Of a stretch of 64,000 nucleotides of DNA, positions 16,940-24,136 are shown piece by piece. The position numbers were made by a program, and so were the translations under genes. This stretch comes from Flavicella sp965243265. GTDB taxonomy: Bacteria > Bacteroidota > Bacteroidia > Flavobacteriales > Flavobacteriaceae. Positions within the stretch are counted from its first letter, which is position 1, and the number at the start of each line of letters is the position of its first letter. Where the stretch lies: the NCBI GenBank assembly GCA_965243265.1, contig CBDEUL010000002.1, forward strand, positions 186,001 through 250,000. Direction: 5' to 3'. Under the pieces are notes generated by a model. That model saw only the letters and a list, made by a program, of their open reading frames with translations, was not told the DNA's origin and did not search any database.

Positions 16940-17962
16940 ATGAAAAAATACTTTAAACTTTCTGTAAAAACAGCTCTTATTTCTGTTTACGTTATTTTTA
17001 TTGCTGGCTCAATAGTTAGAATGACTGGAGCAGGAATGGGTTGCCCTGATTGGCCTAAATGTTTTGGTTACTACATTCCTCCTACAAACGAAGAACAACT
17101 AAAATGGCAACCTGACACTGATTACAAAAGCGGAACTATTATTATTATCAATAAAACTTTATACACCGCTAATAAAGACTTTAAAACTGCTAAAAACTTA
17201 TCTGAAAATAACTGGAGCCAATACACAAAACATGATTATGCTATTTTTAACCCATACCACACATGGACCGAATACATAAACAGATTAGCTTCTGTAGTTT
17301 CAGGGTTCTTCTTTTTATTCTTAATCGTAATTTCTCTCAAATTCTGGAAAGAAAACAAAACAATAACACTGCTTGCTTTTGCTTCTTTCTTTCTAATGTT
17401 ATTTGAAGCTTGGCTAGGAAAAACCGTAATAGATTCTGTTTTAAAACCCTCTGTAATTACCATACATATGGTTGCTGGACTTTTAATTATAGCTATTCTT
17501 TTAAAACTACTACATATAATAACTCCTATTAATAAAGAAAGTTATAAATTCAACAAAACCTTTAGCGTACTACTTATTATCTCTGCTCTTTTTTCTTTAA
17601 TCCAAATAGCACTAGGAACGCAGGTAAGACAATTTGTTGACGAACAGGTAAAAATATTTGGCTTCGAAAACAAACAAATGAGCCTTTACGCTCCTGATCT
17701 AAAGTTTTACGTACATAGATCATTTACAATCGCTATTGTATTGATTAACTTTTTGATTTTTTACAAAAATGAAACTTTACGTTTAGGGTTTAAATTACCT
17801 AAATGGATACTAGGTTTAATAGGTTTAGAAGCTATTACTGGAATGCTTATGTACTACAGTGATTTTCCTTTTGGAACACAGACGATACATTTACTATCTG
17901 GAGCCGTTTTATTTGGAATGCAGTTTTATTTATGGATTCTTCATAAGAGCCTTAAATGGTAA
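16940..17962 (+). CDS. ctaA: Heme A synthase (COX15/CtaA family)
   Basis: Oxidises heme O to heme A in the inner membrane, for aa3-type oxidases. The 340 residues give about eight membrane helices. The first loop has GAGMGCPDWPKCFGYYIPP. Heme-ligand histidines are likely those in HMVAG, in HRSFTIAIVL and in HLLSGAVLFGM. The EYINRL and GTQVRQFVDEQ motifs are typical. Start ATG at 16940. The cbb3 oxidase at 38-46 kb does not need heme A, so the presence of this gene implies an aa3-type oxidase elsewhere in the genome. It converges with gldD, with a gap of one base. Confidence 0.94.
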   Translation: MKKYFKLSVKTALISVYVIFIAGSIVRMTGAGMGCPDWPKCFGYYIPPTNEEQLKWQPDTDYKSGTIIIINKTLYTANKDFKTAKNLSENNWSQYTKHDYAIFNPYHTWTEYINRLASVVSGFFFLFLIVISLKFWKENKTITLLAFASFFLMLFEAWLGKTVIDSVLKPSVITIHMVAGLLIIAILLKLLHIITPINKESYKFNKTFSVLLIISALFSLIQIALGTQVRQFVDEQVKIFGFENKQMSLYAPDLKFYVHRSFTIAIVLINFLIFYKNETLRLGFKLPKWILGLIGLEAITGMLMYYSDFPFGTQTIHLLSGAVLFGMQFYLWILHKSLKW

Positions 17963-17963
17963 A

Positions 17964-18515
17964 TTACTTTTCCCAAGACAATGTTTCCATCAAATGGATT
18001 ACATCTCTTTTTAAATAATTTACGGCTGGTAAAATAGAGTCGAAATTAGGCTTGGCATAAAAATACAACGCTCCTGTAATAAAGTTATCTGTAGAGTCTG
18101 TTGCATGAAATTGTATTTGAGTAGCTGCATTTCCATACACCTCAAACATTTTTCCATATACCTTTTTTTGATAACTCTCATATGGAATGGCTTGGATATC
18201 ATCTGCTTTGATAACATGTTTAAATGTTAACTTTTCCGAGTCGGCTAACAACAGCCTTAAATCGTTTTGAACAGAATTATAAGTAAGCATTAATGTTGCT
18301 TTTAACCTAGGGTATTTAATATCCATTTCACCTCCAGATCTAGGAATTACAATTGCTTGATCAGAATATTCAAAACGAAAAGGATATCCTTTGTCTAATT
18401 CTTTATAGGATGCCGAAGGATACTCTAACCTTAAATAAGACACTGGCTTAGGGTAGCTGTTTTCTTTACAAGAAAACAACAGCAACAATCCACAAAAAAC
18501 ACTAATTATTCTCAT
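17964..18515 (-). CDS. gldD: Gliding motility lipoprotein GldD
   Basis: 183-residue lipoprotein needed for gliding motility and type IX secretion in Flavobacteria; exact role unknown. The lipoprotein signal MRIISVFCGLLLLFSCKE puts the lipid at the Cys of FSCKE. The mature start PKPVSYLRLEYPSASYK is typical. Start ATG at 18515 overlaps the end of gldE by 14 bases, a coupling expected for co-translated genes. Confidence 0.93.
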   Translation of the reverse strand: MRIISVFCGLLLLFSCKENSYPKPVSYLRLEYPSASYKELDKGYPFRFEYSDQAIVIPRSGGEMDIKYPRLKATLMLTYNSVQNDLRLLLADSEKLTFKHVIKADDIQAIPYESYQKKVYGKMFEVYGNAATQIQFHATDSTDNFITGALYFYAKPNFDSILPAVNYLKRDVIHLMETLSWEK

Positions 18516-19815
18516 CTTCTAAAATTGTAAATTTAAGTTGCTTCACTCTCCTCCTATCTACTGCTTCAATAGTAAAACAGTATTTTCCAAAAAACACCTT
18601 TTCTCCTTTTCTAGGAAACTTCCCATGTATTTCTAAAACAAAACCTGCTAAAGTTTCAGACTCTCCTTTAAACTCTTCAAAAGAACTATTATCAATATCC
18701 AAAACTCTATAAAAATCTTTTAAAGTCACCTTTCCCTCAAAAACATAATTATTAGCATCTAATTTAGAATACGATAAATCATCTGCATCAAACTCATCAT
18801 TGATATCTCCTACAATCTCCTCAATTACATCTTCTAAAGTTACCAACCCACTTGTTCCTCCATATTCATCTACCACAATTGCTAAGTGGTTTTTTTTCTC
18901 TTGAAAGTCGATCAATAAATCATCAAGTTTTTTATTCTCTGGGACGAAAAAAGGTGCTCTTATCAATGTTTGCCAATTGAATTCTTTTTTAGTTATATGT
19001 GGTAATAAATCTTTAGCATACAAAACCCCTATTACATCATCTATATTTTCATGATAAACAGGATTTCTAGAAAAACCATTCAACGTAATCATTTCTAAAA
19101 CATTCTGAAAATTTTCAGTATCTGATACTGCGAAAATATCTATCCTTGGTTTCATTACCTGAACCGTTTCTGTATTTCCAAAAGAAACAATTCCTTCTAA
19201 AATATTTTTTTCATCTTTCGTTGTAGCATCTTCTGAAGTTAATTCTAAAGCTTGAGATAGTTTTTCTACAGAAAAGTTAGTTTGTTTTTTACTCAAACGT
19301 CGTTCTATAATACCTGTCATACCCGTTAACAAACTAGATATGGGGTTTAAAACTTTACTAACTACCTTTAATGGTGTTGCCATCATAAGTGCAAATGTAC
19401 CTGCATTTCTAGTTGCATAAACTTTAGGCAACACCTCACCAAACAATAAAATTAAAAAGGTAATTAACACCACTTCTAAGAAAAAGCGAAGTTGCTCGCT
19501 TATATTCTGAAAAAAGTAAGCTCCTAAAGTAGCAAACAGTAGTACTATTAAAATATTTATAAAATTATTTGCTATCAATATCGTAGCCAAAAGCTTTTTA
19601 GGTCTATTCAATAGTTCTATTACAGAACCCGCCCTAGCTGTATTTAATTTAGAAAACTCATCTACTTTCGTTTTTGTCAATGAAAAAAAAGCCACTTCTG
19701 CACCCGATATAAGTGCTGAAAGAAGTAAAAAGCAAATCAATATCACAATATCCAATGCTATATACCAATTAAAAGAAGAATTTATTATTGTACTTATTAT
19801 GGGTTCTATCTCCAA
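18502..19815 (-). CDS. gldE: Gliding motility-associated membrane protein GldE (CNNM/CBS family)
   Basis: 437 residues. An N-terminal CNNM (DUF21) membrane domain has about four helices (residues 18-160) with ISGAEVAFFSLTKTK. Two CBS domains follow (about 210-330), including VVDEYGGTSGLVTLEDVIEEIVGDI. The C-terminal CorC-HlyC domain (about 345-430) has FEGKVTLKDFYRVLD. In Flavobacterium GldE can partly replace GldD function, which fits the overlapping gldE-gldD pair here. Start is TTG at 19815, 16 bases after ssb, because no ATG occurs before the first helix. Confidence 0.93.
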   Translation of the reverse strand: MEIEPIISTIINSSFNWYIALDIVILICFLLLSALISGAEVAFFSLTKTKVDEFSKLNTARAGSVIELLNRPKKLLATILIANNFINILIVLLFATLGAYFFQNISEQLRFFLEVVLITFLILLFGEVLPKVYATRNAGTFALMMATPLKVVSKVLNPISSLLTGMTGIIERRLSKKQTNFSVEKLSQALELTSEDATTKDEKNILEGIVSFGNTETVQVMKPRIDIFAVSDTENFQNVLEMITLNGFSRNPVYHENIDDVIGVLYAKDLLPHITKKEFNWQTLIRAPFFVPENKKLDDLLIDFQEKKNHLAIVVDEYGGTSGLVTLEDVIEEIVGDINDEFDADDLSYSKLDANNYVFEGKVTLKDFYRVLDIDNSSFEEFKGESETLAGFVLEIHGKFPRKGEKVFFGKYCFTIEAVDRRRVKQLKFTILEDENN

Positions 19816-19831
19816 GAGTTTTTATATTAAA

Positions 19832-20248
19832 TTAAAATGGTAAATCTTCTTCTATCTCTTTATTTTCTAATCCTGAAGAAGTTGTTGAATTATTTATTTC
19901 TTTTGATTGATTTTCTTGAGTTGATAAAAACGTCATATCAATCACATGTATTTCTGTAGCATAGCGTTTTATTCCTTCTTGCTCCCACTGGCGAGTTTTA
20001 ATTCGCCCCTCACAATACACTTTATCTCCTTTGTTTAAATATTTTTCGCAAATTTCAGCAAGTTTGTTTTTTACAACTATCTTATGCCACTCCGTATTTA
20101 CAACCTTTTCTCCTGTTTGCTTGTTTGTATATGTTTCATTTGTAGCCAATGGAAAACGTCCAATTGCTCCACCTCCTTCAAAATAATGAACCTTTACTTT
20201 ATCTCCTAAATGCCCTATAAGCATTACTTTGTTCAATGTTCCTGCCAT
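19832..20248 (-). CDS. ssb: Single-stranded DNA-binding protein
   Basis: 138 residues. OB fold starts MAGTLNKVMLIGHLGDKV, with NTEWHKIVVKNKLAEICEKYLNKGDKVYCEGRIKTRQW, and an acidic tail ends EEDLPF, the docking site for repair proteins. Start ATG at 20248. Lies between mutY (36 bases upstream) and gldE in the run seen in other Flavobacteria. Confidence 0.96.
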   Translation of the reverse strand: MAGTLNKVMLIGHLGDKVKVHYFEGGGAIGRFPLATNETYTNKQTGEKVVNTEWHKIVVKNKLAEICEKYLNKGDKVYCEGRIKTRQWEQEGIKRYATEIHVIDMTFLSTQENQSKEINNSTTSSGLENKEIEEDLPF

Positions 20249-20284
20249 ACAAATACTTATATTCGTTCAAAAATAATGAAAATA

Positions 20285-21331
20285 TTATTCGAAAGTATAT
20301 TCTTCTATGAATTTATGAATTAATCTAGGTACGGGATATTCTTCTATTTTTGAAACAGGTATTGAATCTGATTTTTCTACAGGTGTTTTAACTATCCAAA
20401 ATTTGACATACAGATGTTGATGCGACAATTTATGTACCCAATCTTTAGCATTGTACAAGCTCAATACATTTTCTTCACTACTACCCACCAAAGAGCCATA
20501 AGCTTCATTTTCTATAAGCTCTGTAACGTCTATCGATTTTTCTGTTTCAATTAAAGGAAACTGATACAGGTTTTCCCAAATCCCCTTACCTATTCGCTTT
20601 TCTAACATAACTTTTTGAGAATTACTCAAAACCACGATAAAATTCAAATACCTTTTTCTAATTTTAATCTTCTTTTCCTTTACAGGTAAAACAGACACTG
20701 TGTTTTTTCCATATGCAACGCATGATGCCTGTGCAAAACAAACATCGCACAGAGGTTTCTGAGGTTTACAGTGTAGTGCTCCAAAATCCATTATAGCTTG
20801 ATTGTATACTCCCGGTTGCTCTTCATCTATAAGCTCTTGAGCCAAGAGCTTAAATTCTTTAATTCCTTTTGTTGAGTTTATTGCTGTTTCTACACCTAAA
20901 TACCTAGACAAAACTCTATACACATTTCCATCAACAACCGCTGCATTTTCATTAAAACAAATAGATGCTATTGCAGATGCTGTATAATCTCCCACACCTT
21001 TTAACTTTAACAACTCTTTATATGTGGTAGGAAAAACACCATCCAACTCATTTACAATATATTTAGCAGAAAAATGCAAGTTCCTAGCCCTTGAATAATA
21101 ACCTAAACCTTGCCACAATTTTAGTACTTCCGTTTCTTCTGCTTTTGCCAAATCAAAAACTGTTGGAAAAGCATCTATAAATTTATAATAATATGCCATC
21201 CCTTGCGCTACCCTTGTTTGTTGAAGAATAATTTCAGACAACCAAATACAGTATGGATTCGAACTTTTTCTCCAAGGAAGATCTCTATCGTTATTTAAAT
21301 ACCACTGTACTAGTTCTTTAGTAAAAATCAT
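20285..21331 (-). CDS. mutY: A/G-specific adenine glycosylase MutY
   Basis: Removes adenine mispaired with 8-oxoguanine. The 348 residues show the catalytic region DLPWRKSSNPYCIWLSEIILQQT with the base-flipping and Glu motif, the helix-hairpin-helix LKGVGDYTASAIASICF, a catalytic Asp in VVDGNVYRVLSRY, the [4Fe-4S] site CKPQKPLCDVCFAQASC, and a C-terminal NUDIX-like 8-oxoG recognition domain. Start ATG at 21331. First gene of the mutY-ssb-gldE-gldD run and divergent from the HU gene. Confidence 0.96.
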   Translation of the reverse strand: MIFTKELVQWYLNNDRDLPWRKSSNPYCIWLSEIILQQTRVAQGMAYYYKFIDAFPTVFDLAKAEETEVLKLWQGLGYYSRARNLHFSAKYIVNELDGVFPTTYKELLKLKGVGDYTASAIASICFNENAAVVDGNVYRVLSRYLGVETAINSTKGIKEFKLLAQELIDEEQPGVYNQAIMDFGALHCKPQKPLCDVCFAQASCVAYGKNTVSVLPVKEKKIKIRKRYLNFIVVLSNSQKVMLEKRIGKGIWENLYQFPLIETEKSIDVTELIENEAYGSLVGSSEENVLSLYNAKDWVHKLSHQHLYVKFWIVKTPVEKSDSIPVSKIEEYPVPRLIHKFIEEYTFE

Positions 21332-21393
21332 GTAAAAAATTTAATTTTGCAATAATACAGTATTTATAGCATTAAATTTTAATGATTTAGCTT

Positions 21394-21422
21394 TTTGAAA
21401 TTGATTAATTGTCATATATTTG
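21394..21422 (+). promoter_or_regulatory. Predicted promoter of the HU gene
   Basis: TTTG (21394-21397), a 17-base spacer, then a perfect TATATTTG -7 box (21415-21422). The ATG of the HU gene is at 21466, giving a leader of about 40 bases. Confidence 0.65.
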
Positions 21423-21465
21423 CAGCCTCAATTTTTTTTAAAAACACAATAGAAAATAGATTAAA

Positions 21466-21759
21466 ATGACAAAAGCGGATATTGTATCAAGTATTTCGGA
21501 TAAATCAGGAATTGAAAAAGCAGATGTTTTAGCTACTGTTGAAGCATTTATGAGCGAGGTTAAAGGTGCTTTAGAAAAAGGAGATAACGTATACTTAAGA
21601 GGTTTTGGTAGCTTTATTATCAAAACAAGAGCAGAAAAAACAGGAAGAAACATTTCTAAAAACACAACTATTAAGATACCTGCTCACAACATACCTGCTT
21701 TTAAACCTGCAAAAACATTTGCAGAAGGAGTAAAAAACAACGTATTAGTAACAGAATAA
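21466..21759 (+). CDS. HU/IHF-family DNA-binding protein
   Basis: 97-residue nucleoid protein that bends DNA as a dimer. It starts MTKADIVSSISDKSGIEKADV, has the conserved GDNVYLRGFGSFIIKTRAEKTGRN turn leading into the DNA-binding arm, and IPAHNIPAFKPAKTFAEGV near the end. Start ATG at 21466. The gene is followed 51 bases later by a tiny basic gene and then a terminator. Confidence 0.95.
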   Translation: MTKADIVSSISDKSGIEKADVLATVEAFMSEVKGALEKGDNVYLRGFGSFIIKTRAEKTGRNISKNTTIKIPAHNIPAFKPAKTFAEGVKNNVLVTE

Positions 21760-21810
21760 CTAGTAAATTATTAATCAGACCTTTTATAAGGTTTACAAAA
21801 CAGTATTATT

Positions 21811-21900
21811 ATGCCAAGTGGTAAAAAAAGAAAGAGAGCTAAGATCTCTACGCACAAACGTAAAAAAAGAGCAAGAGCTAACAGACATAAGAAAAAGTAA
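21811..21900 (+). CDS. 29-residue highly basic protein, candidate small ribosomal protein
   Basis: ATG at 21811 to TAA at 21900 encodes 29 residues, starting MPSGKKRKRAKIS and ending RANRHKKK. Seventeen are Lys, Arg or His and none is acidic. Such a composition is typical of very small ribosomal proteins. A novel small protein, bL38, has been reported in the ribosome of Flavobacterium johnsoniae; this could be that protein, but I cannot confirm identity from memory. It sits between the HU and RNase G genes, and its stop codon lies inside a perfect terminator stem, so it is the last gene of a short HU transcript. Too short for usual gene finders. Confidence 0.8.
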   Translation: MPSGKKRKRAKISTHKRKKRARANRHKKK

Positions 21901-21916
21901 GGTTTCCTTACTTTTT
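21892..21916 (+). terminator. Terminator overlapping the stop codon of the 29-residue gene
   Basis: Perfect 11-bp stem (21892-21902 and 21906-21916, AAAAAGTAAGG) with a TTT loop, the second arm ending in five T. The last codons and the TAA of the small gene form the first arm. Confidence 0.8.
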
Positions 21917-21947
21917 CTTGTTGTTACAAGAAACGTTCATTGAAATT

Positions 21948-21987
21948 GAAACTTTAAAAACCTTAAAGTTTCTATGGGTTTTTACCC
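21948..21987 (+). promoter_or_regulatory. Two hairpins upstream of RNase G
   Basis: A perfect 10-bp stem (21948-21957 and 21963-21972, 5-base loop) is followed three bases later by a small GGGT/ACCC hairpin (21976-21987). They lie 63-102 bases before the rng start. RNase E/G genes can be controlled through structured leaders, so a regulatory role is possible. Whether they are inside the rng transcript is not known. Confidence 0.45.
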
Positions 21988-22049
21988 TGTATTAAATTTA
22001 ATCCATCTATGTAAGATTAATTTCTTATGTAGTTAAAACACTATTCGGA

Positions 22050-23591
22050 ATGAAACTAGAATTGATTATCCGTTCAAATTCATCTGATATTGATTTTGCC
22101 CTACTAAAAGATGGTAAACTTATTGAATTTAATAACGAGACCAACAGTAACAATTTTTCTGTTGGAGATATTTTTCTTGCCAAAACAGGAAAAATTTTAT
22201 CTGGCCTAAATGCTTCATTTGTAAATGTAGGTTACCCTAAAGATGGTTTTTTACACTACCATGATTTAGGACCACATGTACAATCGTTAAATAAATTCGT
22301 AAAAAAAGTAAGTACAGGTAATTACAAAGATTACACTTTAAAAAACTTCCAATTTGAAAAAGAAATTGACAAAAATGGAAGTATTGATCAAGTTCTAAAA
22401 ACAAAACAGAACATCTTAGTTCAGATTGTAAAAGAACCAATTTCTACAAAAGGTCCTAGAATTAGCTCAGAGCTTTCTATTGCTGGTAGATATTTAGTAT
22501 TGGTACCCTTTTCAAAAAGAGTTTCTGTCTCACAAAAAATTGAAGATTCAAAAGAAAAAGAAAGACTTAAACGTCTTGCTAAAAGCATAAAACCAGCTGG
22601 TTTTGGTGTTATTTTAAGAACAGTAGCTGAAGGAAAAAAAGTTGCTGAACTAGACAAAGATTTACAGAACTCTCTAGAACGTTGGAACTCTATGTGTGCA
22701 CAAATTGCAAACACGGATACTCCTACAAAAGTCTTGAGTGAGCTGAACCGAGCGTCTTCTATTTTAAGAGACGTGCTTAACGATTCTTTTACAAGCATCG
22801 TAACAAACGACACTTCATTATTTGAAGAAATCAAAGATTACTTACAAGAAATTTATCCTGAAAAGGAATCTATCTTAAAGTTACACAATTCTAAATCTCC
22901 TATTTTTGAAAATTACGGAATTGAACGACAAATAAAAACCTCTTTTGGAAAAACAGTTTCCATGAGCAAAGGTGCTTATTTAGTTATTGAACACACCGAG
23001 GCTTTACATGTTATAGATGTTAACAGTGGTAACAGATCAAACAAAGCCAATTCTCAAGAAGAAAATGCCTTAGAAGTAAACTTAATTGCTGCTACAGAAG
23101 TAGCCAGACAATTACGTTTGAGGGATATGGGAGGAATTATTGTCGTAGATTTTATTGATTTACATTCAAATGAAAACCGTCAAAAATTATTTGACCATTT
23201 GAAAACTGAAATGTCTTTTGACAGAACAAAACACAAGATTTTACCTCCTAGTAAATTTGGATTAGTACAAATTACTAGACAACGTGTAAGATCTGAAATG
23301 AATATTAAAACAAAAGAGCCTAATCCTAACGTTAATGGTGAAGTTGAAGCTCCAATAGTTTTATTAGACAAATTTGATGTAGAACTTAATCAAATACTCA
23401 AGAGCAAGAACAAAAACAAAAAGATTACACTGAACGTACATCCATTTGTTGCTTCTTACTTACAAAAAGGAATCGTATCACAACAAGTGAAATGGTTCTT
23501 AAAACACAAAAAGTGGATCAAAGTATTACCAAGAGATGCTTACCAATACTTACAATATCGTTTTTATTTTAACAATAAAAAGAGAAAGTAA
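22050..23591 (+). CDS. rng: Ribonuclease G/E family endoribonuclease
   Basis: Endonuclease for rRNA maturation and mRNA decay. The 513 residues fit RNase G without the long C-terminal scaffold of RNase E. Visible parts: N-terminal S1-like segment GDIFLAKTGKILSGLNASFVNVG, GFGVILRTVAEGK (5'-sensor/RNase H-like region), catalytic LHVIDVNSGN and GIIVVDFIDLHSNENR with the metal-binding Asp residues, and SKFGLVQITRQRVR. Start ATG at 22050. Ends at a strong terminator shared with the convergent gene. Confidence 0.95.
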   Translation: MKLELIIRSNSSDIDFALLKDGKLIEFNNETNSNNFSVGDIFLAKTGKILSGLNASFVNVGYPKDGFLHYHDLGPHVQSLNKFVKKVSTGNYKDYTLKNFQFEKEIDKNGSIDQVLKTKQNILVQIVKEPISTKGPRISSELSIAGRYLVLVPFSKRVSVSQKIEDSKEKERLKRLAKSIKPAGFGVILRTVAEGKKVAELDKDLQNSLERWNSMCAQIANTDTPTKVLSELNRASSILRDVLNDSFTSIVTNDTSLFEEIKDYLQEIYPEKESILKLHNSKSPIFENYGIERQIKTSFGKTVSMSKGAYLVIEHTEALHVIDVNSGNRSNKANSQEENALEVNLIAATEVARQLRLRDMGGIIVVDFIDLHSNENRQKLFDHLKTEMSFDRTKHKILPPSKFGLVQITRQRVRSEMNIKTKEPNPNVNGEVEAPIVLLDKFDVELNQILKSKNKNKKITLNVHPFVASYLQKGIVSQQVKWFLKHKKWIKVLPRDAYQYLQYRFYFNNKKRK

Positions 23592-23616
23592 TTAAGTATT
23601 GAAATCATATCATACA

Positions 23617-23649
23617 AAAAGCCCCCTATCTAAATGATAGGGGGCTTTT
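23617..23649. terminator. Bidirectional terminator between rng and the MORN-like gene
   Basis: Perfect 14-bp stem (23617-23630 and 23636-23649, AAAAGCCCCCTATC) with a 5-base loop. A T-rich stretch follows on the plus strand and the A-rich arm gives a T run on the minus strand, so it can serve both convergent genes. Confidence 0.9.
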
Positions 23650-23669
23650 ATTTTTTGTACTTATTCCTA

Positions 23670-24038
23670 TTAATTATCTGCAATAGTACTTTTATCTTCT
23701 AACTTACTTACGCTAGCAATCTTAGAGTTTTCATAATCTACCTCTAACATATGATCACCATTCATAATTAACCAAGTCCCAACTTTATCTCCTTTATAAT
23801 AATTAGCAATTGTAGTTTTATTTCCTTCTTTATCGAATTGCATCCATTTTCCACTCAATTTTTTATCTGAATCATAAAAACCTTGTTCTCTAACTTCTCC
23901 AGTTTCGTAATAAAAAGTAACCTTAACTAAATCACCTTTCTTTTCATATTTAGGAGCTTTTTGCTCTTTAACAACTGAACTTTGGGCATTCACTATAAAC
24001 GCTGACATTACGAACAATATTAACAATGCTTTTTTCAT
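23670..24038 (-). CDS. Small secreted protein with MORN-like (YwqK-type) repeats
   Basis: 122 residues with a signal peptide (1-18, LLILFVMSAFIVNAQ). The mature part holds two or three copies of the short strand pattern seen in MORN/YwqK proteins: YYETGEVREQGFYDSDKKLSGKW, then FDKEGNKTTIANYYKGDKVGTW. Database labels often call these toxin-antitoxin YwqK antitoxins, but no toxin gene is adjacent, so that name should not be read as function. Start ATG at 24038 behind a predicted promoter. Confidence 0.75.
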   Translation of the reverse strand: MKKALLILFVMSAFIVNAQSSVVKEQKAPKYEKKGDLVKVTFYYETGEVREQGFYDSDKKLSGKWMQFDKEGNKTTIANYYKGDKVGTWLIMNGDHMLEVDYENSKIASVSKLEDKSTIADN

Positions 24039-24075
24039 AATATACTTGTGATTTAAATTAATAATTATCTATACA

Positions 24076-24105
24076 CAAATATACAACTTATTTACATAAA
24101 TCCAA
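24076..24105 (-). promoter_or_regulatory. Predicted promoter of the MORN-like gene
   Basis: Minus-strand TATATTTG (24076-24083), 18-base spacer and TTGG (24102-24105) as a weak -33 box. Confidence 0.5.
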
Positions 24106-24136
24106 CCTTAAGTTAACATTAAGTTAACATTGGAAA

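Noticed and set aside
23670..24038. Reading the MORN-like protein as an antitoxin
   Set aside because: The label comes from YwqK similarity only; the protein has a signal peptide and no toxin gene is next to it.
24110..24131. Tandem 11-base repeat (AAGTTAACATT twice)
   Set aside because: Only two copies of AT-rich sequence between two same-strand genes; no link to a promoter or terminator could be made.
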